NCBI RefSeq assembly: GCF_039908645.1
Contig: NZ_CP150917.1
Location: 5,839,001 to 5,903,000, forward strand
Direction: 5' to 3'
Source: Pseudomonas helvetica
Lineage (GTDB): Bacteria > Pseudomonadota > Gammaproteobacteria > Pseudomonadales > Pseudomonadaceae
DNA length: 64,000 nucleotides
The position numbers and the translations under genes were made by a program. This document shows positions 35,464-45,444 of the stretch, one piece after another. Below the pieces are notes generated by a model. It ran no database searches. It was given only the letters and a program-made list of their open reading frames with translations, and was not told where the DNA came from. Each line of letters opens with the position of its first letter. The stretch's first letter is position 1.

Positions 35464-36906
35464 ATGTTCGATTTCCACCCCCAGCTCAAGCAGCGCTTCG
35501 CTGCCTTGCGCACGGGCGCCGAGTTTTTTTCGCTGCGCTATGTGCGCGAGTCGGGTCAGTACCTGTCGGTACGCAAAAACGTTGCCGAGCCTCCAAGCCT
35601 GAGTCGCGATGAAGGGGCGATGCTGACTGCACGGGTCAATGGCGTCGAAGCCTATGCTGCGACCAACGACCTGTCGCCATCCGGCCTGCAAGCCGCCCTC
35701 GAGCGCGCCGAACGACAGGCCCGCTCGATTGCCGCCCACGCCCTGCTCGACCTGCGTCAGCAAACGGTTTCCAGCGAGCGCGCCGATTACCTGTCACCGA
35801 ACCTTGAACAACCCTTCCCGTCCCTCAGCGATTGCTACCAACTGCTCGGCGCCGAATCCGCCGCCGTACCCAAGGACGAGCGACTGGTGAACTGGCAGGT
35901 CAGCATCGGCATCACCCATGTCGAGCAGATCTACCTCAACAGCGCCGGCGCCGAACTGCGTCAGGCACAACGCTTCGTCTACCCTGGGCTGGATGTCACC
36001 GCCTACGACGGTAACGACAGCCAGACCCGCAGCCTGGGCCGCGAAAACTTCGGCCAGCAAGGTGGCGCGGACGTGATCAGCCGCTGCGGCCTGATTGGCG
36101 CCGGCCCGCACGTCGCCGACCAGGCGCTGCAATTGCTGCTGGCACCCAACACTCCGCAAGGCAAACGCGACCTGCTGCTGATGCCGGACCAGATGATGCT
36201 GCAGATCCACGAGTCCATCGGCCACCCGCTGGAACTGGACCGCATCCTCGGCGACGAGCGCAATTACGCCGGCACCAGTTTCGTCAACACCAGCGATTTC
36301 GGCAGCCTGCAATACGGCTCCAAACTGCTCAATGTGACCTTCGACCCGGACATTCCCGAGCAGCTCGCCAGCTATGGTCATGACGACGATGGCACGGCGG
36401 CGAGCAAACAATTCCTGATCCACGAAGGCTTGTTGATTCGTCCGCTGGGTGGTGCGCTGTCGCAGTTCCGTGCCGGCCTCGACGGTGTCGCCAACAGCCG
36501 CGCCTGCGGCTGGAACCGCCCGCCCATCGACCGCATGGCCAACCTCAACATCGAGCCTGGCGACCAGTCGCTCGAACAGCTGATCAGCGGCATTGAACAC
36601 GGCGTACTGATGTCGACTAACCGCTCATGGTCAATTGACGATGCGCGGAATAAATTCCAGTTCGGCTGCGAGTGGGGCCAGTTGATTGAAAACGGCGAAC
36701 TCAAAGGCGTGGTGAAGAACCCGAACTACCGAGGCATTTCCGCGCAGTTCTGGCGCAACCTCAGCGCCGTTGGCGACACCAGCACCTTCAAGGTGCTGGG
36801 CACGCCGAATTGCGGCAAAGGCGAACCGAACCAGGTGATCCGCGTCGGCCATGCCTCACCGGCCTGCGTGTTCAGCAACATTGATGTGTTTGGAGGAGAC
36901 GCCTGA
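35464..36906 (+). CDS. TldD/PmbA-family metalloprotease, TldD-like subunit
   Basis: A 480-residue TldD-type protein. The HExxxH zinc motif is present as IHESIGHPLELDR near residue 248, and the C-terminal NSRACGWNRPPIDRMANLNIEPG is the family signature. TldD with TldE forms a protease that degrades unfolded peptides, the CcdA antitoxin, and matures some peptide antibiotics. This pair looks like a second set distinct from housekeeping tldD/pmbA, which is usually located elsewhere. A strong AAGGAGG site precedes it; the stop overlaps the next start (TGATG). Confidence 0.85.
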   Translation: MFDFHPQLKQRFAALRTGAEFFSLRYVRESGQYLSVRKNVAEPPSLSRDEGAMLTARVNGVEAYAATNDLSPSGLQAALERAERQARSIAAHALLDLRQQTVSSERADYLSPNLEQPFPSLSDCYQLLGAESAAVPKDERLVNWQVSIGITHVEQIYLNSAGAELRQAQRFVYPGLDVTAYDGNDSQTRSLGRENFGQQGGADVISRCGLIGAGPHVADQALQLLLAPNTPQGKRDLLLMPDQMMLQIHESIGHPLELDRILGDERNYAGTSFVNTSDFGSLQYGSKLLNVTFDPDIPEQLASYGHDDDGTAASKQFLIHEGLLIRPLGGALSQFRAGLDGVANSRACGWNRPPIDRMANLNIEPGDQSLEQLISGIEHGVLMSTNRSWSIDDARNKFQFGCEWGQLIENGELKGVVKNPNYRGISAQFWRNLSAVGDTSTFKVLGTPNCGKGEPNQVIRVGHASPACVFSNIDVFGGDA

Positions 36907-38243
36907 TGAGTACGACGTTGAGTCAGGTCGAACAATTCAAAGGACTGGTGGCCTGGTTGCGCAACGCGGTGCGCGAGCCTGAGCAATTCACCCTGAGCTA
37001 CGCCGCCGAATCGTCGGCGTTTGTGCGCTTCAACCACGCCAAGGTGCGTCAGGCTGGCCAGGTCCAGCAAGCCAGCGTCGGTTTCAAATTGATCAATGAC
37101 GGTCGGCATGCGGACCTGAGCATCACCCTCGCCGGTGATCCCGAGGTCGACCTTCAGCGCCTGGCCGAAGGTCTGCAACAGCTGCGCGAGACCCTGCCTC
37201 TGTTACCGCAGGATCCGTATCTGCTGCTCAACCACACCGGCTGGCAGAGCAAGAACATTCAGGATCACCCATTACCGGACACCGAGCAGGTGGTTGCCGA
37301 AATCGCCCGCGCTGCCGAAGGGCTCGATCTGGTCGGCTTCTACGCCGCCGGGCCGATCAGCCGGGGGTTCGCCAGTTCGTCCGGCGCCTTTGGCTGGCAT
37401 CAGGCCAACAGCTTCAATTTCGACTTCAGCCTGTTCCACGCCAACGGCCAGGCGGTGAAAGCCAGCTACGCCGGGCACGACTGGAACAGCGAAGGTTTCG
37501 CCAAACGCTTCCAGCAGGCCCGCGAGCAACTGGAGTTCTTGGGGCGGCCACTGCGCACGTTGGCGCCGGGTCAATACCGCGCCTATCTGGCGCCAGCCGC
37601 TTTGGAGGAGATCGTCGGCATGCTCTGCTGGGGTGGTTTCTCCGCGCAGTCGATTGCCAGCAAAAGCAGCCCGCTGCAAAAACTCTACGCGGGTGATAGC
37701 GCGTTCAGCCCATTGCTCTCGCTGGATGAAAAAGTCAGCGGTTCCCTGAGCCCGGCGTTTTCCGGCGAAGGCTACCCGCGCAGTGATCTCGGGTTGATCG
37801 TTGCAGGCAAGGCGGGCGAGCGGCTGGTGGGTTCGCGCAGTGCCGCCGAATATGGCCTGACTGCCAACGGTGCCGGTGGCGGGGAGTCGCCAAGTGCCTT
37901 GAACATGGCCGCCGGTGTATTGCCGGAAGCCGAGATTCTCAAGCAGCTCGGCACTGGCCTGTACATCAGCAACCTGTGGTACCTGAATTACTCGGACCAA
38001 CCGGCCGCACGCTTGACCGGCATGACCCGCTTCGCGACCTTCTGGGTCGAAAACGGCGAGATTCAGGCACCGGTCAGCACCATGCGCTTCGATGACAGCG
38101 CCTACAGCCTGCTCGGTTCGCAGCTGGAAGCACTGACGAGTGAGCGTGAGCTGATTCTGTCGCCCAGCACCTACAGCCAGCGGAACACGGCTTCGGCGGT
38201 GTTGCCGGGAGCGCTGGTCAGCCGCCTGACGTTGACCCTGTAA
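36906..38243 (+). CDS. TldE/PmbA-like subunit
   Basis: A 445-residue PmbA/TldE-family partner. It lacks the HExxxH motif, as TldE does, and has SSGAFGWHQANSFNFDFSLF plus a C-terminal NLWYLNYSDQPAARLTGMTRFATFWVENGEI that matches the family. It overlaps the TldD-like gene by one base, so the two are made together and should form a heterodimer. No small peptide substrate gene was recognised beside them. Confidence 0.85.
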   Translation: MSTTLSQVEQFKGLVAWLRNAVREPEQFTLSYAAESSAFVRFNHAKVRQAGQVQQASVGFKLINDGRHADLSITLAGDPEVDLQRLAEGLQQLRETLPLLPQDPYLLLNHTGWQSKNIQDHPLPDTEQVVAEIARAAEGLDLVGFYAAGPISRGFASSSGAFGWHQANSFNFDFSLFHANGQAVKASYAGHDWNSEGFAKRFQQAREQLEFLGRPLRTLAPGQYRAYLAPAALEEIVGMLCWGGFSAQSIASKSSPLQKLYAGDSAFSPLLSLDEKVSGSLSPAFSGEGYPRSDLGLIVAGKAGERLVGSRSAAEYGLTANGAGGGESPSALNMAAGVLPEAEILKQLGTGLYISNLWYLNYSDQPAARLTGMTRFATFWVENGEIQAPVSTMRFDDSAYSLLGSQLEALTSERELILSPSTYSQRNTASAVLPGALVSRLTLTL

Positions 38244-38256
38244 ACACATAACACCT

Positions 38257-38400
38257 TGTGGCGAGGGAGCTTGCTCCCGCCGGCCGGTCCGCGTTCGGGT
38301 GCAGCAGTCGTAACCCAGCCAGTGCGGTCCGTCTGGTGAACCGCGTTTGCTGATTTCGGGGTCGCTGCGCGACCCAGCGGGAGCAAGCTCCCTCGCCACA
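38257..38400. repeat. REPIN after the tldDE-like pair
   Basis: Arms TTGTGGCGAGGGAGCTTGCT and AGCAAGCTCCCTCGCCACAA, loop slightly longer than in other copies. Confidence 0.93.
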
Positions 38401-38438
38401 AAGAGCAAGTATTACCTGCCCAACCCACACGAGGTCCC

Positions 38439-39866
38439 ATGCCCAACCATCCGGCTCTTGATGCAATCACCGCCCGCTGGGTCCCCTGGGTGGTGGCGAT
38501 TGCGTTTTTCATGCAGTCCCTCGACGGGACCATCCTCAACACCGCCCTGCCCGCCATGGCCCTCGATCTGGCAGAAGACCCACTGCGCATGCAGGGCGTG
38601 ATCATCGCCTACATGCTCACGGTCGCCTTGCTGATTCCGGCGTCGGGCTGGGTCGCCGACCGCTTCGGCACCAAGAAAATCTTCTTCGGCGCCATCCTCT
38701 TGTTCAGCCTCGGCTCTCTGCTCTGTGCGCTCTCCAGCACCTTGACCATGCTGGTCGGCGCCCGGGTGATTCAGGGGCTGGGCGGCGCATTGATGCTGCC
38801 GGTCGGGCGACTGGTGGTGCTGCGTGCTTACCCGCGTTCGGAACTGGTGCGGATCATGGGCTTCATTACCATTCCCGGCCTGCTCGGGCCGTTGATCGGT
38901 CCGACCATGGGCGGCTGGATGGTGCAATACCTGACCTGGCACTGGATCTTTCTGATCAATCTGCCGGTCGGGCTGATCGGCTGCTACGCGGTCTGGAAGT
39001 TCATCCCGGATCTGCGCGGCTCTGAGCGCACGCGCTTCGATGGCTTGGGTTTCCTGCTGTTCGGCGCGGCGATGGTGCTGATCACCATTGCCATGGAAGG
39101 CCTGGGTGAGCTGCACCTGCCGCATTTGCGGGTGATGTTGCTGCTGTTCGGTGGCATGGCGTGCCTGGCGGCGTATTGGCTGCGGGCCGGGCATATCGAC
39201 AATCCGTTGTTCGCACCGGCGCTGTTCAAGACCCGGACTTTTGCCGTGGGCATTCTCGGCAACCTGTTCGCCCGGCTGGGCAGCGGCGCCCTGCCGTTTC
39301 TGGTGCCATTGCTGCTACAGGTCGCCTTGGGCTACTCGCCGTCCCTGGCCGGGATGAGCATGTTGCCGCTGGCCGCCGCGGCAATGTTCGCCAAGTCGAT
39401 CGCGCGACCGCTGATCGAGCGCCTGGGTTACCGCATCGTGCTGACCGGTAACACCCTGGCGCTGGGAATCATGCTGGCGAGCATGGGCCTGGTCAGTGAG
39501 CAGACGCCTTATTGGCTGCTGCTGGTGCAACTGGCGATACTCGGGGCGATCAACTCCTTCCAGTTCACAGCGATGAATACCGTGACCCTGATCGACCTCG
39601 ACGACGCCAGCGCCAGCAGCGGCAACAGCCTGCTGTCAGTGGTCGCGCAGTTGTCGCTGAGTCTCGGCGTTGCCTGCGCCGGCGCCCTGCTGGGTGGTTT
39701 CACGGCGGAGGTCGGCAATGATGGCGTGAACACGGTGCTGGGCGCCTTCCAACTAACCTTCGTCACCATCGGCATCATGGCAATGCTGGCCGCAACGATC
39801 TTTTCCCAGCTGTCCCCAAAGGATGGCCGACGGATGGTCAGCCGCGAGCACGATGTCGAGCACTAA
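38439..39866 (+). CDS. MFS transporter, DHA2 drug:H+ antiporter family (MdtD-like)
   Basis: A 475-residue carrier with about 14 membrane segments. MQSLDGTILNTALPAMALDL is motif D1 of DHA2 drug:H+ antiporters; SGWVADRFGTKKIFFGAILLF is motif A; GLLGPLIGPTMGGWMVQYLTW is motif C, which is found in exporters. Substrate is unknown; the nearest named relative is MdtD. It stands alone, with a REPIN before it and a 30-bp inverted repeat after it. Confidence 0.88.
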   Translation: MPNHPALDAITARWVPWVVAIAFFMQSLDGTILNTALPAMALDLAEDPLRMQGVIIAYMLTVALLIPASGWVADRFGTKKIFFGAILLFSLGSLLCALSSTLTMLVGARVIQGLGGALMLPVGRLVVLRAYPRSELVRIMGFITIPGLLGPLIGPTMGGWMVQYLTWHWIFLINLPVGLIGCYAVWKFIPDLRGSERTRFDGLGFLLFGAAMVLITIAMEGLGELHLPHLRVMLLLFGGMACLAAYWLRAGHIDNPLFAPALFKTRTFAVGILGNLFARLGSGALPFLVPLLLQVALGYSPSLAGMSMLPLAAAAMFAKSIARPLIERLGYRIVLTGNTLALGIMLASMGLVSEQTPYWLLLVQLAILGAINSFQFTAMNTVTLIDLDDASASSGNSLLSVVAQLSLSLGVACAGALLGGFTAEVGNDGVNTVLGAFQLTFVTIGIMAMLAATIFSQLSPKDGRRMVSREHDVEH

Positions 39867-39870
39867 CTCG

Positions 39871-39969
39871 TAGCAGCTGCCGAGGCACGAGGCTGCGTTG
39901 CGTGTCCGCAGGACCGCCCTCGGGGGCTACTTCGCAGCCCAACGCAGCCTCGTGCCTCGGCAGTTGCTA
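39871..39969. repeat. 30-bp inverted repeat pair between the MFS gene and dbpA
   Basis: Arms at 39871-39900 and 39940-39969 pair over 30 bp with one mismatch (core GCCGAGGCACGAGGCTGCG). The loop holds a second short palindrome, GGGCTACTTCGCAGCCC. This is a REP family different from the others in the window. Confidence 0.85.
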
Positions 39970-40061
39970 CGACGATTTGCTACGGCTATTCGTCCAGAAT
40001 TTGCAGGTGGAGCGCGCGGGACTGGTACACTGCGCGACATTTTGTTTTGCAGGCCAGTCCC

Positions 40062-41447
40062 GTGACCACCATCGCCACCGCTTTTAATACTTTGCCGCTG
40101 TCCGCCGCCATGCTGGCTAACCTCGACTCCCTCGGTTATGCCCAGATGACGCCGATCCAGGCGCAAAGCTTGCCGGTGATCCTCAAGGGGATGGACCTGA
40201 TCGCCCAGGCCAAGACCGGCAGCGGCAAAACCGCCGCCTTCGGTATCGGCCTGCTGAACCCGATCAATCCGCGCTTCTTCGGCTGCCAGGCACTGGTGAT
40301 CTGCCCGACTCGTGAGCTGGCTGACCAGGTTGCCAAGGAAATCCGTCGACTGGCCCGCGCCGAAGACAACATCAAGGTCCTGACCCTGTGTGGCGGCGTG
40401 TCGTTCGGTCCGCAGATCGGCTCGCTGGAGCACGGCGCGCACATCATCGTCGGCACTCCGGGGCGCATCCAGCAACACCTGCGCAAGGGTTCGCTGGTGC
40501 TTCATGGCCTGAACACGCTGATCCTCGACGAAGCCGACCGCATGCTCGACATGGGGTTCTACGATTCCATCGAAGAAATCATCGCCCAGTGCCCTGAGCG
40601 TCGCCAGACCCTGCTGTTCTCCGCCACGTATCCGGTAGGCATCAAGCAGCTGGCTTCGAAGTTCATGCGTAACCCGCAGCAAGTGAAGGCCGAGGCGTTC
40701 CACGACGACACCCAGATCGAACAGCGTTTCTTCGAGATTTCGCCGGAAGAGCGCATGGACGCAGTGGTCAAGGTCCTCGCCCATTACCGCCCGCAGTCCA
40801 CCGTCGCTTTCTGCTTCACCAAGCAACAAGTGCAGGAAACCGTCGACCACCTGACGGCCAAAGGCATCTCGGCCGTTGGCCTGCACGGTGACCTGGAACA
40901 GCGTGATCGCGATCAGGTGCTGGCAATGTTCGCCAACCGCAGTACTTCGGTACTGGTCGCCACCGACGTCGCCGCCCGTGGTCTGGACATCGATGCGCTG
41001 GACATGGTGGTCAACGTCGAACTGGCCCGCGACTCGGAAATCCACATCCACCGCGTTGGCCGTACCGGTCGTGCCGGTGAGAAAGGCATCGCCATCAGCC
41101 TGGTCGCGCCGTCCGAAGCGCATCGCGCCCAAGCCATCGAGCAACTGCAAAAGTCGCCGCTGAGCTGGGATCAACTGGACAGCCTGACCTCCCAGGGCGG
41201 CGCCCCGCTGCTGCCGGCCATGAGCACCCTGTGCATCGGTGCCGGCCGTAAAGACAAGGTTCGCCCGGGCGACATCCTTGGCGCACTGACCGGCGATGCC
41301 GGTGTTCCAGGCGCCCAGGTCGGCAAAATCGCGATCTTCGACTACCAGGCCTATGTCGCCGTGGAGCGCAGCATTGCCAAGCAAGCCGTGCAGCGCTTGA
41401 GCGACGGCAAGATCAAAGGCCGCTCGCTGCGCGTACGGATTTTGTAA
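40062..41447 (+). CDS. dbpA: ATP-dependent RNA helicase DbpA
   Basis: A 461-residue DEAD-box helicase. Motifs: Q motif MTPIQAQSLPVIL, AKTGSGKT, PTRELADQV, TPGRI, LDEADRMLDMGF, SAT, and HRVGRTGR. The C-terminal 75 residues form the RNA-binding domain that targets hairpin 92 of 23S rRNA in E. coli DbpA, where the enzyme helps 50S assembly. The start is taken as GTG at 40062 (MTTIATAFNTLPLS); a TTG 15 bases upstream is in frame too. Confidence 0.93.
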   Translation: MTTIATAFNTLPLSAAMLANLDSLGYAQMTPIQAQSLPVILKGMDLIAQAKTGSGKTAAFGIGLLNPINPRFFGCQALVICPTRELADQVAKEIRRLARAEDNIKVLTLCGGVSFGPQIGSLEHGAHIIVGTPGRIQQHLRKGSLVLHGLNTLILDEADRMLDMGFYDSIEEIIAQCPERRQTLLFSATYPVGIKQLASKFMRNPQQVKAEAFHDDTQIEQRFFEISPEERMDAVVKVLAHYRPQSTVAFCFTKQQVQETVDHLTAKGISAVGLHGDLEQRDRDQVLAMFANRSTSVLVATDVAARGLDIDALDMVVNVELARDSEIHIHRVGRTGRAGEKGIAISLVAPSEAHRAQAIEQLQKSPLSWDQLDSLTSQGGAPLLPAMSTLCIGAGRKDKVRPGDILGALTGDAGVPGAQVGKIAIFDYQAYVAVERSIAKQAVQRLSDGKIKGRSLRVRIL

Positions 41448-41464
41448 CAAACGCTGCCCACCTC

Positions 41465-41596
41465 TGTGGCGAGGGAGCTTGCTCCCGCTGGGTCGCGCAG
41501 CGGCCCCGAAACCAGCAAACGCGATTCACCAGACGGACCGCACTTGCCGGATTACGACTGCTACGCACTCGAGCGGGAGCAAGCTCCCTCTCCACA
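41465..41596. repeat. REPIN between dbpA and the HI0933-family gene
   Basis: Arms TGTGGCGAGGGAGCTTGCTC and GAGCAAGCTCCCTCTCCACA; the right arm has CTC in place of CGC. Confidence 0.92.
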
Positions 41597-41639
41597 AAAG
41601 CACTTGCCAGCCTTGCTAACAAAACTTGAGGACACCGTT

Positions 41640-42818
41640 TTGCGCTCTACCGAAGTCGTGATCATTGGCGCTGGCGCCGCTGGGTTGATGTGTGCACTGA
41701 CCGCCGCCGGGCGCGGGCGCAAGGTGATGTTGCTCGACCACGCAAACAAGGCCGGCAAGAAAATCCTCATGTCCGGTGGTGGCCGCTGCAATTTCACCAA
41801 CATGTACACCGAGCCGAGCAATTTCCTCTCGCAAAACGCTCACTTCTGTAAATCCGCACTGGCGCGCTATACCCAGTGGGATTTCATCGGGATGGTGGCC
41901 AAGCACGGCGTGCCGTACCACGAGAAAAAGCTCGGCCAGCTATTCTGCGATAACAAATCCAGCGACATCCTCGACATGCTCCTCGACGAGTGCGATCAGG
42001 TCGGCGTCAGCCTGCACCTCGACACCTCGATCCAGCAGATCGAAAAACTCGACAGCGGCTACCTGCTGGAAACCACGTTGGGCCAGTTGACCTGCGAATC
42101 GCTGGTGATCGCCACCGGCGGCCTGTCGATTCCAACCCTGGGCGCCACCGGCTTCGGTTATCAAGTAGCCAAGCAGTTCGGTCACCAGTTGCTGCCCACC
42201 CGCGCCGGCCTGGTGCCGTTCACCATCACCGACCAGCTCAAAGAACTGTGCACCGAGCTGTCCGGTACGTCGGTGGATTGCCTGGTGAGCTGCAACGATC
42301 AGAGCTTTCGCGAGAACATCCTGTTCACCCACCGCGGCCTCAGCGGTCCGGCGATTTTGCAGATTTCCTCGTTCTGGCAATCCGGTGACGCCGTCGAAAT
42401 CAATCTGATGCCGGACCACGACGTACCGAGCTGGCTGCAACAACAGCAAGCCGAGCGCCCGAACAGCGAACTGAAAACCCTGCTCGGCGAAATCTTCACC
42501 AAGAAGATGGCCAACCTGCTGGCCGACAACTGGTTCGTCTCCAAGCCGATGAAGCAGTACACCCACGCCGAGCTGGCCGATATCGCCACCAAACTGGCGA
42601 GCTGGACGCTGGTCCCGGCCGGCACCGAAGGCTATCGCACGGCCGAAGTCACGCTCGGCGGTGTCGACACTCACGAAGTGTCATCCAAAACCATGGAATC
42701 GCTGAAAAGCCCCGGCCTGTACTTCATCGGTGAAGTGCTGGACGTCACCGGGCACCTGGGCGGTTTCAACTTCCAATGGGCCTGGGCCTCGGGTTACGCA
42801 GCGGCGCAGTACGTCTAA
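41640..42818 (+). CDS. FAD-dependent oxidoreductase of the HI0933/YhiN family
   Basis: A 392-residue flavoprotein. VVIIGAGAAGLMCALTAAGR is the dinucleotide fold; KAGKKILMSGGGRCNFTN and TGHLGGFNFQWAWASGYAAA are the family hallmarks. The catalysed reaction is unknown for most members. No ATG fits: the frame runs open through the REPIN, so the start is taken as TTG at 41640, eight bases after TTGAGGA. Homologues start with similar sequence (xRSTEVVIIGAG). Confidence 0.85.
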   Translation: MRSTEVVIIGAGAAGLMCALTAAGRGRKVMLLDHANKAGKKILMSGGGRCNFTNMYTEPSNFLSQNAHFCKSALARYTQWDFIGMVAKHGVPYHEKKLGQLFCDNKSSDILDMLLDECDQVGVSLHLDTSIQQIEKLDSGYLLETTLGQLTCESLVIATGGLSIPTLGATGFGYQVAKQFGHQLLPTRAGLVPFTITDQLKELCTELSGTSVDCLVSCNDQSFRENILFTHRGLSGPAILQISSFWQSGDAVEINLMPDHDVPSWLQQQQAERPNSELKTLLGEIFTKKMANLLADNWFVSKPMKQYTHAELADIATKLASWTLVPAGTEGYRTAEVTLGGVDTHEVSSKTMESLKSPGLYFIGEVLDVTGHLGGFNFQWAWASGYAAAQYV

Positions 42819-42845
42819 CGCCATCGCATGCGGTGATCAGGCTTT

Positions 42846-42978
42846 TGTGGCGAGGGAGCTTGCTCCCGCTGGCCTGCGAAGCAGGCCCAAAACCTGTCAC
42901 CACTGTCTGCCAGACACACCGCATGCATAGGGTTTACGACGGCTACGCCGCCGAGCGGGAGCAAGCTCCCTCGCCACA
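42846..42978. repeat. REPIN upstream of the yccS-like gene
   Basis: Arms TGTGGCGAGGGAGCTTGCTC and GAGCAAGCTCCCTCGCCACA, in the 291-bp gap before 43110. The rest of the gap shows no gene. Confidence 0.93.
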
Positions 42979-43109
42979 GGGTTCAATGCAGACCTGACAG
43001 TTTTACCCAGGAAGGAACAGTTTTTGCTGTCAGATGTGATCGGCGCCATTGCGTCGTCGTCATTACTGGCTCAATTTAGCTGCATTGCCCCGGAAGGCCT
43101 CCGCACTTC

Positions 43110-45293
43110 ATGTCATCAACCTCGTTTCGTCAGACTCTGCGTCGCCTTTGGGCGCTGGATAAATTCAGCTACAGCGTGCGGGTGTTCATCGCCCTGACCG
43201 GCACCATGGCGCTGTGTTGGTATCAAAATGAAATGGGCCTGCTGATCCCGCTGTTCCTGGGGATTATCGCCAGCGCCCTGGCCGAAACCGACGACAGCTG
43301 GCAGGGCCGTCTGAATGCATTGGCGGTGACGCTGGTGTGCTTCAGCGTTGCCGCGTTCTCGGTCGAGTTGTTATTCCCCTATCCGTACATCTTCGTGGTT
43401 GCCCTGGCACTCGCCAGTTTCGGCCTGACCATGCTCGGCGCCTTGGGCGAACGCTATGGCGCGATTGCCTCGGCGACGTTGATTCTGTCGGTGTACACCA
43501 TGATCGGCGTAGACCAGCGCGGTGGCGCGGTCACCGATTTCTGGCATGAACCGGTGTTGCTGGTGGCCGGTGCCGCCTGGTATGGCTTGCTCTCGGTGCT
43601 GTGGCAGGCGCTGTTTTCCAACCAGCCGGTGCAGCAGAGCCTGGCGCGGTTGTTTCGCGAGCTGGGGTTTTACCTGAAGCTCAAATCGTCACTGTTCGAG
43701 CCGATCCGCCAGATGGACGTCGAAGCCCGCAGGCTGGAACTGGCGCAGCAGAATGGCCGAGTGGTCGCGGCGCTCAACGCCGCCAAGGAAATCATCCTGC
43801 ACCGGGTCGGCAACGGCCGGCCGGGGTCGAAAGTCAGTCGTTACCTGAAGCTGTATTTCCTCGCCCAGGACATCCACGAACGCGCCAGCTCTTCGCACTA
43901 CCCATACAACGCCCTGGCCGAGGCCTTTTTCCACAGCGACGTGCTGTTCCGCTGCCAACGCCTGCTCCGCCAGCAAGGCAAAGCCTGCCGGGCATTGGCC
44001 GAGTCGATCCAGATGCGCCAGCCGTTCGTCTATGACGACAGTTTTGCCGAAGCCCTGAGCGACCTGCACGCCTCCCTCGAACACTTGCGCATCCAGAGCA
44101 ACCCGGCCTGGCGCGGTTTGCTGCGCTCATTGCGTGCACTGGCAGCCAACCTCAGCACGCTTGACCGCTTGCTCAGCGACGCAAGCAATCCCGACAGCCT
44201 GGCCGACGCCACCGACAGCAGCCTGCTCGACCGTTCACCGCGCAACCTCAAGGACGTCTGGACGCGCCTGCGCACGCAGCTGACGCCGACTTCGTTGCTG
44301 TTTCGGCATGCCCTGCGTTTGCCTCTGGCCCTGACCGTCGGCTACGGCATGGTGCACTTGATCCACCCGTCGCAAGGCTACTGGATCATCCTCACCACAC
44401 TGTTTGTCTGCCAACCGAACTACGGCGCCACCCGGCGCAAACTCGGTCAGCGGATCCTCGGCACCGCGATCGGCCTGACCCTGGCCTGGGCGTTGTTCGA
44501 TCTGTTCCCCAATCCACTGGTGCAGTCGAGTTTCGCGATTGCCGCCGGCGTGGTGTTCTTTATCAACCGCACCACCCGCTACACGCTGGCGACTGCGGCA
44601 ATCACCTTGATGGTGCTGTTTTGCTTCAATCAGGTCGGCGACGGCTACGGGCTGTTCCTGCCAAGGCTGCTCGACACCTTGCTCGGCGGCCTGATCGCAG
44701 GGCTCGCGGTGTTGCTGTTCCTGCCGGACTGGCAGGGCCGTCGGCTGAACAAAGTGCTGGCCAACACCCTGACCTGCAACAGCATTTACCTGCGCCAGAT
44801 CATGCAGCAATACGCTGTCGGCAAACGTGATGACCTGGCCTATCGGCTGGCTCGACGCAATGCCCACAACGCCGATGCGGCGCTGTCGACCACCTTGGCC
44901 AACATGCTCATGGAGCCGGGGCATTTCCGTAAGGAAGCCGATGTCGGCTTCCGTTTCCTGGTGCTTTCACACACCTTGCTCAGCTACCTCTCGGGCCTCG
45001 GTGCGCACCGCGAAATCCAGCTACCCGCTGACATTCGGGAACAGTTGATCAACGGTGCCGGCGTCAGTCTGGCGACCAGCATCGACGAAATCGCCCAAGG
45101 GCTGGCGAGCAAATCGCCGATTGCGATTCAGAGCGACGAAGAAGAAGCCCTGGCCGCCGGGCTTGAACAAATGCCTGACGAGATCGACGAAGGTCAGCGT
45201 CTGGTGCAAACCCAACTGGGGTTGATCTGCCGGCAACTAGGACCGTTGCGCACGCTGGCGGCACATTTGATCAAGGATACGAGCGAGGAGTGA
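43110..45293 (+). CDS. YccS-like integral membrane protein, FUSC family
   Basis: A 727-residue FUSC-superfamily protein with two blocks of membrane segments (about residues 20-160 and 390-520) separated by a cytosolic region, plus a cytosolic C-terminal part. HALRLPLALTVGYGMVHLIHPSQGYWIILTTLFVCQPNYGATRRKLGQRI is broken here into the family's typical second-block start. Related proteins include AaeB exporters and plant aluminium-activated channels; the substrate of YccS is unknown. A REPIN follows the stop. Confidence 0.85.
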   Translation: MSSTSFRQTLRRLWALDKFSYSVRVFIALTGTMALCWYQNEMGLLIPLFLGIIASALAETDDSWQGRLNALAVTLVCFSVAAFSVELLFPYPYIFVVALALASFGLTMLGALGERYGAIASATLILSVYTMIGVDQRGGAVTDFWHEPVLLVAGAAWYGLLSVLWQALFSNQPVQQSLARLFRELGFYLKLKSSLFEPIRQMDVEARRLELAQQNGRVVAALNAAKEIILHRVGNGRPGSKVSRYLKLYFLAQDIHERASSSHYPYNALAEAFFHSDVLFRCQRLLRQQGKACRALAESIQMRQPFVYDDSFAEALSDLHASLEHLRIQSNPAWRGLLRSLRALAANLSTLDRLLSDASNPDSLADATDSSLLDRSPRNLKDVWTRLRTQLTPTSLLFRHALRLPLALTVGYGMVHLIHPSQGYWIILTTLFVCQPNYGATRRKLGQRILGTAIGLTLAWALFDLFPNPLVQSSFAIAAGVVFFINRTTRYTLATAAITLMVLFCFNQVGDGYGLFLPRLLDTLLGGLIAGLAVLLFLPDWQGRRLNKVLANTLTCNSIYLRQIMQQYAVGKRDDLAYRLARRNAHNADAALSTTLANMLMEPGHFRKEADVGFRFLVLSHTLLSYLSGLGAHREIQLPADIREQLINGAGVSLATSIDEIAQGLASKSPIAIQSDEEEALAAGLEQMPDEIDEGQRLVQTQLGLICRQLGPLRTLAAHLIKDTSEE

Positions 45294-45302
45294 GCGCGCG
45301 CC

Positions 45303-45434
45303 TGTGGCGAGCGAGCTTGCTCACGCTCGGGTGCGCAGCAGCCGTAAAACCGGTAAATGGTTTTCTACCTGACACATCGAGCAGCTTGTCTTGGGTCGCT
45401 TCGCAACCCAGCGGGAGCAAGCTCCCTCGCCACA
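45303..45434. repeat. REPIN between the yccS-like gene and the solute-binding gene
   Basis: Left arm is altered (TGTGGCGAGCGAGCTTGCTC), right arm standard (GAGCAAGCTCCCTCGCCACA). It lies between convergent gene ends. Confidence 0.92.
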
Positions 45435-45444
45435 ACAACAGACG

